In this document: in pieces, positions 23,171-33,424 of the stretch
Numbering within the stretch: position 1 is the stretch's first letter
Layout: the number at the start of each line of letters is the position of its first letter
NCBI RefSeq assembly: GCF_000003815.2
Contig: NC_049980.1
Location: forward strand, 25,303,277 to 25,336,860
Direction of reading: 5' to 3'
Length of the DNA: 33,584 nt
Source: Branchiostoma floridae
Taxonomy: Eukaryota; Chordata; Leptocardii; Amphioxiformes; Branchiostomatidae
Program-made: the position numbers and the translations under genes
Notes under the pieces: generated by a model
Told to the model about the DNA's origin: nothing
The model's input: the letters and a program-made list of their open reading frames with translations, nothing else
Databases searched by the model: none

Positions 23171-24195
23171 TTTAGTGGATTACTTATGCAAAGGTCAGAT
23201 AGGGGCATTCATAATGGGTTTTTACTGGGAGATGTTTATCATCAACACTTTGCTGTAATCACATTATGGCACGATGCAATTCATAAGACCTGCTCCTCTC
23301 TGTAGGTTTGATTAGCTGTACAGACCAACTTGGAGGACAATGCACTCCTAAGTGAAGACTGCCAGCTTTCACAATTGACCTACATCTCGAAAGGACTGTT
23401 CAGTTCCCTTACCCAAGGCAAATCACCCCTGACAGTGATTTAAAAAAAAAACAAAGTCGTGATAATCAACCATCTAACTCGAATCATATGATTCATATCC
23501 ATACACATCCCTGACTCAGGATATAAAATTAAATCATATGTATATCATAATGTACTTCTTCATGCCAATTTGACCAATTTGATGTTCCTATCAATAAGCA
23601 CTTTTGTTACTGGATATTCCTGTCAATAAGAATATTTTGTGCTTTTGACAGGAATCGTTAGGGTCCATTCAGAAGCCTTTGAATACAACCAATTGGGGTG
23701 TACCTTACAGCCTTTGATAATATGGCAAATACTAGTAAACTCATGATCCTGTCAGCGCTAACCATGATTATGATTTATATAATTATAAACCTAACATTGA
23801 GGGATGAACTGAAAGATGGTGCTATAAATAAGACGTAATTGACATTTCTTCCTCCTTCCAAGGATGTTATCATACATGAATGAATGAACTTGATTGCATG
23901 ATATTTGTACACGATACAAGGCAAAATCAATTTATACAATAATACTCGTCTCATCTAACTTCTAAGGTCTATGACTACAGGAACATGGACGTAGTTATGC
24001 TTACTGATTGAATCATTCTAATGAATTTCAGTGCTTCTATGCTGTCTGGCCTTTTCTTGTCAATAAGATAATTTTGACTAAATTCCATTCCACCATTAGT
24101 TGGAACATTCTGTCAATAGCTAGGACATTCCCACTTTTATCTGGTAATAGCTGGATTCGTGCTCACCGTACCTGACGGCAGCATGTAGGGCCAAG

Positions 24196-24263
24196 CACTG
24201 CACCTGACCATAGGGATAACCACTGCACCTGACCATAGTGATGACCACTGCACCTGACCACAG
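24196..24263. repeat. Short tandem repeat, three units of 25 bases
   Basis: Units begin at 24196, 24221 and 24246, each starting CACTGCACCTGACCA and followed by TAGGGATAAC, TAGTGATGAC or CAGGTG. It lies in the RNF144 5' intron and is probably neutral. Confidence 0.85.
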
Positions 24264-24877
24264 GTGTTGCTCTTTAAATGTCAGGACAGCATCATGACTC
24301 ATCAGCTATCCACACCAGCCTGTTCACCTAACATCATTTGCGCATGTGTTGGACAAAGATTATGTTTCCACGTCAATGGCTAACCTTTGCTTTTGTGACT
24401 TTGTGCTTTTTCTAGGAACCTAACCTTTCCGTCCTGCATCATATTGACGTGTTTCCCGCCCACCCAAAGGTCAGCAGGTGACCGTCCTCCACTCATCTGG
24501 TCCGAACCCGACGTACGTGGACGCACGTAATTAACCAGGGAATGAGGAAGGAAAGACAAATGTACCCTGAAGTTTCAAATTATGCTACATCGATCCGCTG
24601 TACTGTGGAAGGAACAAATTCTGTAGTGGCAAAGTGATTTACCTACTTATCATTAACCACCACAACCCACTTGCATATACAGCATTCTCGAGTCTAAAAA
24701 AATATCGTAGGTGGTCCACCGAGTCTTTTACATGAAAATTTCATCTGACCAGGGAGGTTATCTGATCAAATTATTCAGTGGTGAAAAAATGACATAAAAA
24801 GACGGAAACAACAACAAATAAATAAACCTAAGAAAACCAGAAATATACACATGTCTAATGTTTCTTCCCACACTTAC

Positions 24878-24990
24878 ATGGGGGCTCCAATTCCACAAAA
24901 ACGCCGAAGTGCCGTCCAAATTGATGTCGTTACCACTCGCAAGTTTCTTAGATCGCAACTCCCAAACATTCCACGGCGGAAGTGACCAAG
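24878..24990 (-). other. Predicted first exon (5' UTR) of the RNF144-like gene
   Basis: The start-codon exon has an acceptor 12 bases above its ATG (CCTAG, exon border at 20025), which implies an upstream exon. A strong minus-strand donor, CCCCCAT followed by GTAAGTGTGG, ends an exon at 24878, just left of the DEK promoter. The exon contains an ATG at 24956-24958 whose 27 codons would run in frame through the 12 leader bases into the MAVSN start. So this is either a 5' UTR or an alternative N terminus of 31 extra residues. The upper limit at 24990 is a guess. Confidence 0.45.
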
Positions 24991-25298
24991 GAACCGGAAG
25001 TGACCTCCTCTCGCGAATTCTCGCATCATAGTTTTCAAGCTGACGAGGATTGGCGAGATGTGTATGATCCTGAAAAACTATGTTTTCTTTCGCGTTTTAT
25101 CATTATAACGATAGATATGTTGGTACTTTCGTAATATCTCGTTGTTTGACTACATTTAATTTACAAAGGGAGGATAAATACCTCACCAACGGGGAGAAAA
25201 GTTGAAATTTATATGACGGACTATGATTGGTCAGCTTTAGTTTCGTTTCCCGCCAATTTTGTGGCCGCCATCTTTGTAATCTGGAAGGTGTGAACGCG
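24970..25298. promoter_or_regulatory. Putative bidirectional RNF144/DEK promoter with ETS, NF-Y, E2F and YY1 sites
   Basis: Divergent genes are separated by only a few hundred bases. Visible motifs are two GGAAGTGACC ETS/GABP-like sites (24976-24987 and 24994-25005), TCTCGCGA at 25009-25016, a reversed CCAAT box ATTGG at 25226-25230, an E2F-like TTTCCCGCCAA at 25246-25256, and a YY1-like GCCGCCATCTT at 25264-25274, 25 bases before the DEK ATG. No TATA box is obvious. Motif calls are by eye; function is inferred from mammalian DEK, whose promoter I recall being described as controlled by NF-Y, YY1 and E2F. Confidence 0.6.
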
Positions 25299-28200
25299 AT
25301 GTCTGAGCAGAGCGAAAACGGGTCCTCTGACTCCCCAACTGAGGTGAATTCAGACTAACTTTGACTTTCTTCTGGTTGTCATGTAGTTGTAGGTTAGAAC
25401 CAGCTCATATTTGCTTAGTTACATCCCTAATGGGTTATGAGTTTCTCATTCAAATGTGCTCCTCGGCCCCCATTCGTACCTGCATGCGTACAACCTGCAC
25501 ACGAAACGCACGCTTCAGCACCGCCCAACAAAAGCCATTGTTCATTAGGGCTTCCAAAATGACGCCTGTGTCTTTCATAATTTGTATCAATAACAGTGAA
25601 TGATATGTAAAATTATTAGTGCACTAGTTTTCAAAAGGTAGTAGCTGTCGTCTTGATATATATCGCAACTTTGTGTGGCACTTGAAATGGTTACATTTTC
25701 CGCCACAAAATAATTTATGTCACAAATCGTCAGGACGCATAGCAGTTATACAAACTATAGATCGGGGTGAACTTATCTTATTAGTTGAATATGTATCAGC
25801 GAATATACTATATTGTCGACGTATACATTTCAGTTCCACATGTGCCCTACAGGGTAAATATTGTCGGGTTGTAGATACAGATTTGTGGACAAAAGATATG
25901 CAGGCGTTGCTGGTACTGCTCAAAGCTAAAAAGCTTGCCAATGGTGAGCTTGTCGTTAGGGGGCGCTATTGTACGTACACCATATGTCCTTTTTTCAACC
26001 TCCTTGGGTACACAAACACTACTTTCCAAGCAGACCTTGTTTAATGTTGTTTGTTTCTGTTGGCTTGTTGACAAAAAAAAAGACGTCATATAAGCAAAAA
26101 GTCATGATTTCCCCACCAACCTCTGGTTGGAGAGTGCATAAACATCACTTTCTACTTGCTGCCGAGAAAGGCAACTGAAGAAGTCAGTGAATTCATCGAC
26201 AACAATATATTGGATGAAGATCATTACTTAGAGTCAAAGTGAGAGTTCTGGAGATGAAGTTGACTATATCTGACTATAGTCTGATAACCAAAGAAGGAGT
26301 AAATTCACATAGCCCTACCATAGCTCTGTTAAATTCTATTGGACTGAAATCACTTACTTGTGAATTTGAATGTATGTTCATGCAGGACGTAACACCAACA
26401 GCAAGTCCTCAGAAGAGTCCACAGAAGGCAGCTTCGCCCAAGAAAGATACACCCAAGAAAGATACACCCAAGAAGGATACACCCAAGAAGGAAGCACCCA
26501 AGGAAGAAGATGCAGATGAGGATGAAGAAAGTAGTGATGAGGAGCTAGGTAAGTGGGGTTACATACAAGTGCGAAATGAGAAGTGAAGATTTCTTGATGT
26601 TAGAATGAAAAGTTTTTTTACTAGCTACTCCTGCACTTCACTTCCTCCTTGTAAGTGATGCTCAACCCAATAACCAATACAAATTTTGGTGCCATTGACT
26701 ATTTTAGGAGGGAGAAGGCTGTTGATGAGTATGACAATGAAGTCAAGATGTCATGGTAAATACAACTTTGTTTGTTTGTGTTACCAGTTGGCCTTTTAGA
26801 GAAGGACCCAGTGGTGGAAGGGAAGAGACAACGGAAGAAAACAGAACGACTTGAGGTGGAGGTCACCACCACCCCTAAGGAAGAGTTCAAGATTCCAGAG
26901 GTTTGCTGGAAGTCTTGCAGTTTGCTACCAAGAGCCTAAAGGCTTTGAAGAGATGTTGATTTGTAGACTCAGACATAGAAAGTGTTAGTACTACTATGTT
27001 GATAATGTAGGATGTACATTGGGTCAGTCTGGAGAACATGCTGTTCACTGGACTGTACATGTCCATAGACATCACAAGATGTCACAAGCAACAGGAGCTA
27101 ATAGACTAACATCTTACTTTTTATTTTTCAAGGGCAAGGGAACTAAACTTGGTGAGATTGAGAGAGGTAGGTCACCTCTAGTTTTCCTGTTCAGTAGTGT
27201 CTAGTTCATTTAGCAGTCTCTCTAAATGCAGACTGTTCAGTGAGTCAGAGATACCGATAGTGCACTGAGCCCATAATGTTGCCATCAGATGAACATCAAT
27301 TTTGGCAGATATGAAATTGGCATTTCGTCTGCTGCAGAGTTGTCTAGCGATGAGGTTAACCCTTGCGTGTTGTTCTCCTGTTGCTTGTTATGTGCAGTTG
27401 AATGGCAGCTACAACGGAACAAGTCAGAGGACCTGAAGCCTCTGCACAGAATTTTGTTTAACAAGGGAGGATCAGTGAGTAGACTTTGTCTTTATGTTCT
27501 CTGTTTGCTCCTTTAAGTTCACATCATAACAAAATGCTGTAAAGCTAATAAAGGTGGCTTAGAACATGGGACTTTAAGCATGATATTACTTGTTAATAGA
27601 AACAAAAGTTTTTAAATTTTTATGTAGGTCCCACAATTTTATTCTCGACAATCTTTTTTTCATGGTGTTTTCTGATATATGTACATATTCTATTACAGGC
27701 AACTGTCGTCAAGAGACACATACGTCAGTTCAATGGCTTTGACTTCGAGAAGGATTCCAAGGAATATGAGAAGAAGAAGGAACAGATTTTGAGGTTTGTC
27801 TGATTATGTTCTATTTTTAAAAAATTCCAAAAAAATCCTTCACAAATATACTTCACAACCTCATTTCCTACATTGTAGGTAGATATGTACATACCAAGAT
27901 AACTTCATGATGGGAAGGGATATATGGCTTATTTGTTGTCATTAGATTGTTACTGTATTCCAAGAGCTGACTTTTCATTGTTTCCCTATCAGGTACACTG
28001 TTGCAGCCTTGAAGTACTTCTGTGACACGTTAGACATCGAGAAGAAGGGGAACAGGGATGAGTTGGTGGAGAAACTGATGGAATTTCTCATGGAGCCAGT
28101 GTCATCTGGAAAGGTGAGTCTGGAGTCTAATTTATGTAATGAAATTGTGTGCATACCTACAGCTGAGTTGGAAAATCTTTACTTTTACAGAACCTCGAAA

Positions 28201-28366
28201 TCAGGACTTATTTTGTAATTGTCTTGCTTTATAGGCTATCCCACAGCCCAAGAAGAAAAGAACCAGGAAGAAGAAAGGAGAGGGCAAAGCGGAAGGTGGG
28301 AAGAAGAAGAGGAGAAAACAGAAAGCAACATCTGAGGAGGAAGTAGAGAATGATGATGATTCCAGT

Positions 28367-28397
<31 letters not shown>

Positions 28398-31300
28398 TAA
28401 AGGTAGCATTGATAGAATTGAATGAGTTAATCTCAATCATAGGAAAAAATGAAGTACTGTATGTCAACAACCAGATATTTTATAATGATTAAAAAAACCT
28501 CTCTCACTCTCCATGTTTTAAGGTCTGACGAATACAAATTAAATGCCTGTGCCTTGCCAGTGTATTACATTATTGTTCATGTGTGTTACATTATTGTTTA
28601 TGAATTTAAACATTTCCATTACTCAGCCCAAGAAGAGAAAGGCAGATGGCCCCAAGAAGACTCCAAAAAAGACACCCAAAAAGACACCAAAGAAACAACT
28701 GAAGGTGAAAATGCAGAAACCAACACCCAAGAAGAAGCCAGGTGTGTTGGTAAACCTCAGGTTTTTCTTGAAGTGCTTGGAAATAGAGACAAACAAGCCA
28801 GACAATAGCAGATTTGATATTCTTCAAAAACAGTACAAGTTTATACAGAACTGAAGTCCTTGATAAGTTCATATAAAGTCACATAAAATAAATTTGGTGT
28901 CTTAAAAATCAGAAATTGAAAAAGACTGATTTGAGTGTTTAAGAGCCATTGCACGAGAAAACCAGGCAATACCAGGCAGAGGCCGGAAGATGGGGGTCGA
29001 CCAAATCGACTCAAACTTTTTATGTGTGATAGGTATGTGGAACTATGAACAGCCATATACTTAAAACCCTCCAGCTATTTTTCGTTATGGCGTTCTGGGA
29101 CCCCCCTCAGGGACCCTCCAGAATCCAACAATTTATGCCTGAAAATTACTGACATTTCGATGGCTATTCTGAAAAATCTAATTAAGGTACGAACAAAAGT
29201 TTTGCATTTTCATATAGCATGGGTTCTAAAGTGATACAGACCAGAAGTTGAAGATAATGCATTAAAGTTAAGAGGGTATGCCAGGGGGTTACCTGGACCA
29301 TTGAAAGCAGAATTTTTGTCACTGTAAATTTTAGTCATTTTTAAGGCGCAATAAAATCTATACCCAGCGGGTTTGGTGAATGGTTTTAATGTTGATAGAG
29401 AGAGGAACATCTACTCATTCAAAAACAATCGTCGTCTAATTGGGCCATACATAACGCGAGCCGTGAGAGGGGGGTCTATATGGGGATTTTTCGGGTTTTG
29501 GTCTTTAGTAAATCGGGTGATTTTATTACTCTATGGGGCGTAAGTCATGGCGAATGTTTGCGAAGTTGTTTGTGAACCATGCATAACTGTCAAAATATCA
29601 TGATTGATAGGCAATATTAATTTGGGCTCCATATGGGGGATTTGGGGATACTATAAAATTAATTTTGCTGATTTTATACATTTTACTGTTGCTTTCTAAT
29701 GTTATTAAACCGGTATCTGTTCCTAAATTACTTTGTACCTACCAGCTATGTCGTGCATAATGAGAAGGCTCTACATGGGGGTTACCAGGACTCCACAAAT
29801 GTGATACCATTTAATAGAAAGGGCACATGGAGGCGGATCTACTTCATACATATTGTCTTATTATTGAGAATCATAGAACAAGACCAGAACAAAGGTCAAG
29901 ATTAATGCTTTTTGGGGTTGATACATGTACATTATACTTTTTTTTCATCAATATGAGTGCACTATAGGTACTGCTATAGACAAAAAGCATTACATCAATG
30001 GTTTGTTAATATGCCTGACTATTCATTCACCACTATAAGGTCATGCTGATTTGTGGAACTGATATGAGTATACAAATACAGAAATGGCCGGAAAAAGTAG
30101 CCTTTATCATGTCAATATTCAATAATGCTATTCAAATGATGACTACATGTACATTGTACTTTGTTATCAACTACGGTATACTATAGCGCACAGTTTAGGT
30201 TACAAAGTGCTGTACATCAATTGCTATTCATTCATTACCATAAGGACAAACCAAAAACAAAATCTATGACGAACCCTTTACATATAGAACCCCTTTAGTA
30301 TCAAGTAAACTGCCGAGACGCAAATTCAAAAGACAGTTCACTTTTGTTTAAGTGGTGATATAGCACTTTTGTCAAAATGACGCTACGAAAGAATAGATTA
30401 AAGTAACAAATTACAATATTACAGCCAAGCAGGTTACAATATTGTACAAGCCTTTGAGTAGCACAGAGCCAGTATGACAGCACACAATTTGTGGTCACTA
30501 ACATGGAGTCAATTAACTTAGATGGATAGAAGAGGAAGGCGAGTGGCAGGCACTGCAACACACTACAGTCAAACATGTCTATAGCGGCCCCTCGAGGGAC
30601 TGGAGAAATATGGACACTATAGACAGGTGGCCACTATAGAGAAAATGTTGATCAATTGACCATGAGCAAGCTACAAATGATCTTTCTCACCAAGTAACAT
30701 TGTCTCGATCCGTAAAGTCACCGACTCACCGACAAAGACTTGCACTTTAATGCTCAAGGCATGCATACCTTCTGCTACCGCCAAAATGACCCTGTCAGGA
30801 ACTCCAAATCCTCGCAAACTACAATTTCAAACTCGGTGCAGGGTGACATAAGGCTGCAGTATGGTTGCAATAGGCAATGTTTCTGTATCAACGGGACCGG
30901 AAATCATGTGGCCGTGGCCGCGTTGGACAGGTGGCCGCTAAGCCTATTTCTTAATCATTACGAATCCAAGGGACCGACAAAAAGTGGTCACTATGGCCAG
31001 GTGGCCGCTAATACAGGTTTGACTGTATATACTAGCATTGACTACATTCATCTTGTCATGTATAAAGACGTAAACTTGACTGCACTGGCAATGTCCAACG
31101 GCCTTGAATCATTAAAGATAAAGTGACTAAAACTCAGGCCATTTGGATCTGCCCGTTATAGGCTACATGACACTTCAGGGCTCGAAATACTTTTTTCTGC
31201 ATACCTGCACTAGTGCAGGTAACATTGAAATTACCTGCACCAGACAGATTTGACCTGCACCACTCTGAATTCAGGAAGTACCAAAATTGTTCAGGAACCA

Positions 31301-33424
31301 TTGCTATTTTTTTTTCTTTTATACACTCTATACTATAGGTGGTAACAGTCAATGCAGCTAATAACAATCCATATACACCTGAACCATAAGGCATTGATGT
31401 ATAAAACCCAGTACATGGCCCAGTGCAGCTAAGGTGCAGGTAGACACCAGAAATACCTGCACAGCTCCAATTTTACCTGCACTAACCTGCATATGCAGGT
31501 GGTATTTCGAGCCCTGTACTTCGTTTCATACAGGTATTGGAAACTATCCAAGGCACATGCTCATACATGTGCAGATTGCCTTTTCACCAAAAAATGTAAA
31601 AAGAAAGTGCTTTCAAGAGATTTTGTACCCAATTGCAATATGTCTAGTATTAGGTCCGACCAGGGTCTGTTAGCAATTACAGCTAAATGTTTAATCAGAT
31701 TTTTTAAATCTTATGTTGTTCTTTGTAGATGGTTCGTCAAAGACTTTGTTTTTGGTGCAGGGTGACCAGGCGACCAGGGTCTGTTAGCAATTACAGCTAA
31801 ATGTTTAATCAGATTTTTTAAATCTCATGTTGTTCTTTGTAGATGATTCATCGAAGACTTTGTTTTTGGCTTGTGGTGTGCACATCAATTATAAGCTTTT
31901 TTTATTGTCAGAAAAAACATTAAGATTCAAACCATACTGTAATTCGTACAAAACAGCTACAAAATGAGCAAATATATGCCGTAGATTGCAAACACATCGG
32001 CAAACGTAAATGTGACTAATTACTTGGATTGCCAACATCAATTCCAAGGTCAAACGAGAAGATGTGAAAGAACGAAAATCAAGAATCTGTTGTTTGGTAT
32101 ATCATACTCTGTCATTTCTTCAGCTTTCCTGACCACACCACCTCACCATAATGGATGCAAATTTTTTCGGCCATTTTTTTATTAGCCAAGTTACATCAGT
32201 TCCCTAATCAGCATGACCTTATATTGGTGAATGGATAGTCAGGCATATTAACAATCCATTGATGTAATGCTGTTTGTCTATAGCAGTACCTATAGTGCAG
32301 CCGTATTGATGAAAAAAAGTATAATGTACACGTATCCATCCCCAAAAGCATTAATCTTGACCTTTGTTCTGGTCTTGTTCAATGTTTTTTTTTAATATGC
32401 ATGAAGTATATCTGCATCCATGTGCCCTTTCTATGAAACACACACATTTGTGGAGTCCTGGTAACCCCCATGTAGAGCCTTCTCATTATGCACAACATAG
32501 CTGGTATGAACAAGTAATTTAGGAACAGATACCAGTTTGATAATATTAAAAAGTAACAGTAAAAATGTATAAAATCAGCAAAGTTAATTTTATAGTATCC
32601 CCAAATCCCCCATATGGAGCCCAAATTAATATTGCCTATCAATCATGATATTTTGACAGTTATGCATGGTTCACAAACAACTTCGCAAACATTCGCCATG
32701 ACTTACGCCCCATAGAGTAATAAAATCACCCGATTTACTAAAGACCAAAACCCGAAAAATCCCCATATAGACCCCCCTCTCACGGCTCGCGTTATGTATG
32801 GCCCAATTAGACGACGATTGTTTTTGAATGAGTAGATGTTCCTCTCTCTATCAACATTAAAACCATTCACCAGACCCGCTGGGTATAGATTTTATTGCGC
32901 CTTAAAAATGACTAAAATTTACAGTGACAAAAATTCTGCCTTCAATGGTTCAGGTAACCCCCTAGCACACCCTCTTCACTTTAATGCATTATCTTCAACT
33001 TCTGGTCTGTATCACTTTAGAACCCATGCTATATGAAAATGCAAAACTTTTGTTCGTACCTTAATTAGATTTTTCAGAATAGCCATCGAAATGTCAGTAA
33101 TTTTCAGGCAAGAATTGTTGGATTTTGGAGGGTCTTTGGGGGGGTCCCAGAACGCCATAACGAAAAATAGCTGGAGGGTTTTAAGTATATGGCTGTTCAT
33201 AGTTCCACATACCTATCACACATAAAAAGTTTGAGTCGATTTGGCCGACCCCCATCTTCCGGCCTCTGCCTGGTTTTCTCGTGCAATGACTCTTAAGAAT
33301 GTACACAATTAGCCATGTACCTAGTGTCACCATTGCTTTCTTTCACATTGCAGCTGTGGAAGTCAGCTCAGATGATGAGTCTGATGATGAACCCTTGGCC
33401 AAGAAAATAAAGAAACCTCCAACG
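25299..33424 (+). CDS. DEK: DEK chromatin protein, 5' ten coding exons; C-terminal exon(s) lie beyond the window
   Basis: DEK is an abundant nuclear protein that binds structured DNA and histones and introduces positive supercoils. Coding exons: 25299-25343, 26386-26548, 26788-26900, 27133-27166, 27398-27474, 27699-27793, 27993-28113, 28235-28402, 28627-28741, 33354-33424. All phases agree and give 334 residues so far. Landmarks: acidic/KKDTP region (residues 16-70), VVEGKRQRKKTERL (about 78-91), GKGTKLGEIER (108-118), and the pseudo-SAP/SAP domain (about 119-216; SAP part RYTVAALKYFCDTLDIEKKG, then RDELVEKLMEFLMEP). Lys-rich tails with eight GAG codons and TPKK repeats follow, then DDEPLAKKIKKPPT, which matches the human region just before the C-terminal DEK domain. 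That domain is not reached. The start ATG has G at -3 and gives MSEQSENGSSDSPTE. The last visible intron (28742-33353) is enlarged by a foldback element. Confidence 0.93.
26020..26136. mobile_element. Diverged copy of the CTCCAAGCAGA MITE family in DEK intron 1
   Basis: The left end is TACTTTCCAAGCAGACCTTG and the right end is CAACCTCTGGTTGGAGAGTG, imperfect inverted repeats. The flanks CACAAACAC (26011-26019) and CATAAACAT (26137-26145) match at seven of nine bases. Compared with 9983-10151 and 13013-13101, it looks old. Confidence 0.55.
26437..26496 (+). repeat. 15-base coding repeat in DEK exon 2 (PKKDT units)
   Basis: Four units, CCCAAGAAAGATACA twice, CCCAAGAAGGATACA, and CCCAAGAAGGAAGCA, encode tandem PKKDT/PKKEA. 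The near-identical nucleotides suggest slippage and possible length polymorphism. Units of 15 bases keep the frame. Confidence 0.9.
28370..28393 (+). repeat. (GAG)8 trinucleotide run in DEK exon 8
   Basis: Eight uninterrupted GAG codons encode the core of an acidic stretch that is followed by GAA GTA AAG and the splice donor. Acidic tracts are a normal part of DEK. The pure repeat is likely to vary in length between individuals. Confidence 0.95.
28943..30095 (+). repeat. Left arm of the DEK-intron foldback
   Basis: It matches the right arm in inverted orientation through to a TGGCCGGAAAAA block near 30090. It differs by scattered substitutions and a 10-base AATACCAGGC duplication near the tip. 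Just inside the arm, 30130-30250 looks like a diverged direct repeat of 29920-30045 (shared TACATGTACATT, CTATAG and TTCATT words). Confidence 0.8.
30566..31025. mobile_element. mariner-type MITE, CAGTCAAAC ends, TA target
   Basis: The ends are CAGTCAAAC (30566) and GTTTGACTG (ending 31025), with TA on both sides (30564-30565 and 31026-31027). Near both ends are inverted copies of CTATAG and GGTGGCC/GCGGCC words. The 460-base interior has no transposase. It is inserted in the centre of the foldback. Confidence 0.78.
31176..31516. mobile_element. Second copy of the CAGGGCTCGAAA hAT-like MITE, uninterrupted
   Basis: CAGGGCTCGAAATAC at the left and GTATTTCGAGCCCTG at the right are inverted. The interior matches 7217-7914 apart from the nested insert there, including ACATTGAAA, ACCTGCACCAGACA and CAGCTCCAATTTTACCTGCA. 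No clear 8-base duplication is seen. This copy shows the empty site for the nested element. Confidence 0.88.
31657..31869. repeat. Tandem duplication, period 114 bases
   Basis: The block starting CGACCAGGGTCTGTTAGC and ending ACTTTGTTTTTGG occurs at 31657-31755 and 31771-31869 with only a few substitutions. Each copy carries a TTGTTCTTTGTAG stretch that resembles a splice acceptor. It lies between the foldback arms. Confidence 0.9.
32165..33292 (-). repeat. Right arm of the DEK-intron foldback
   Basis: Inverted counterpart of 28943-30095. A 66-codon open frame at 32836-33036 is kept in the matching part of the left arm (29210-29410, minus) with a handful of substitutions. It resembles no family I know and may be intact only because the arms diverged recently. 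Confidence 0.8.

Larger units (their letters stand above)
28943..33292. mobile_element. 4.35-kb foldback element with ~1.1-kb inverted arms, flanked by TTAA
   Basis: The arms at about 28943-30095 and 32165-33292 are near-identical inverted copies. The outer ends are GAGCCATTGCACGAGAAAAC and the complement of GAGTCATTGCACGAGAAAAC, each directly bordered by TTAA (28939-28942 and 33293-33296). A TTAA target fits piggyBac- or Kolobok-type insertion. The arms contain no known transposase domain. The 2-kb centre holds two unrelated MITEs (30566-31025 and 31176-31516) and a tandem duplication. The element lies wholly inside the DEK intron that precedes exon 10. Confidence 0.78.

Noticed and set aside
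25673-26044. 123-codon frame in DEK intron 1
   Set aside because: Lies between exons 1 and 2, overlaps a MITE end and resembles nothing known; probably chance.
30740-31126. 128-codon plus-strand frame
   Set aside because: It mostly covers the CAGTCAAAC MITE and its flank, and the peptide has no transposase or other domain.
31176-31516. An 8-base target duplication for this MITE
   Set aside because: The flanks TGACACTT and TACTTCGT do not match; only the inverted ends and the relative at 7217-7914 support the call.
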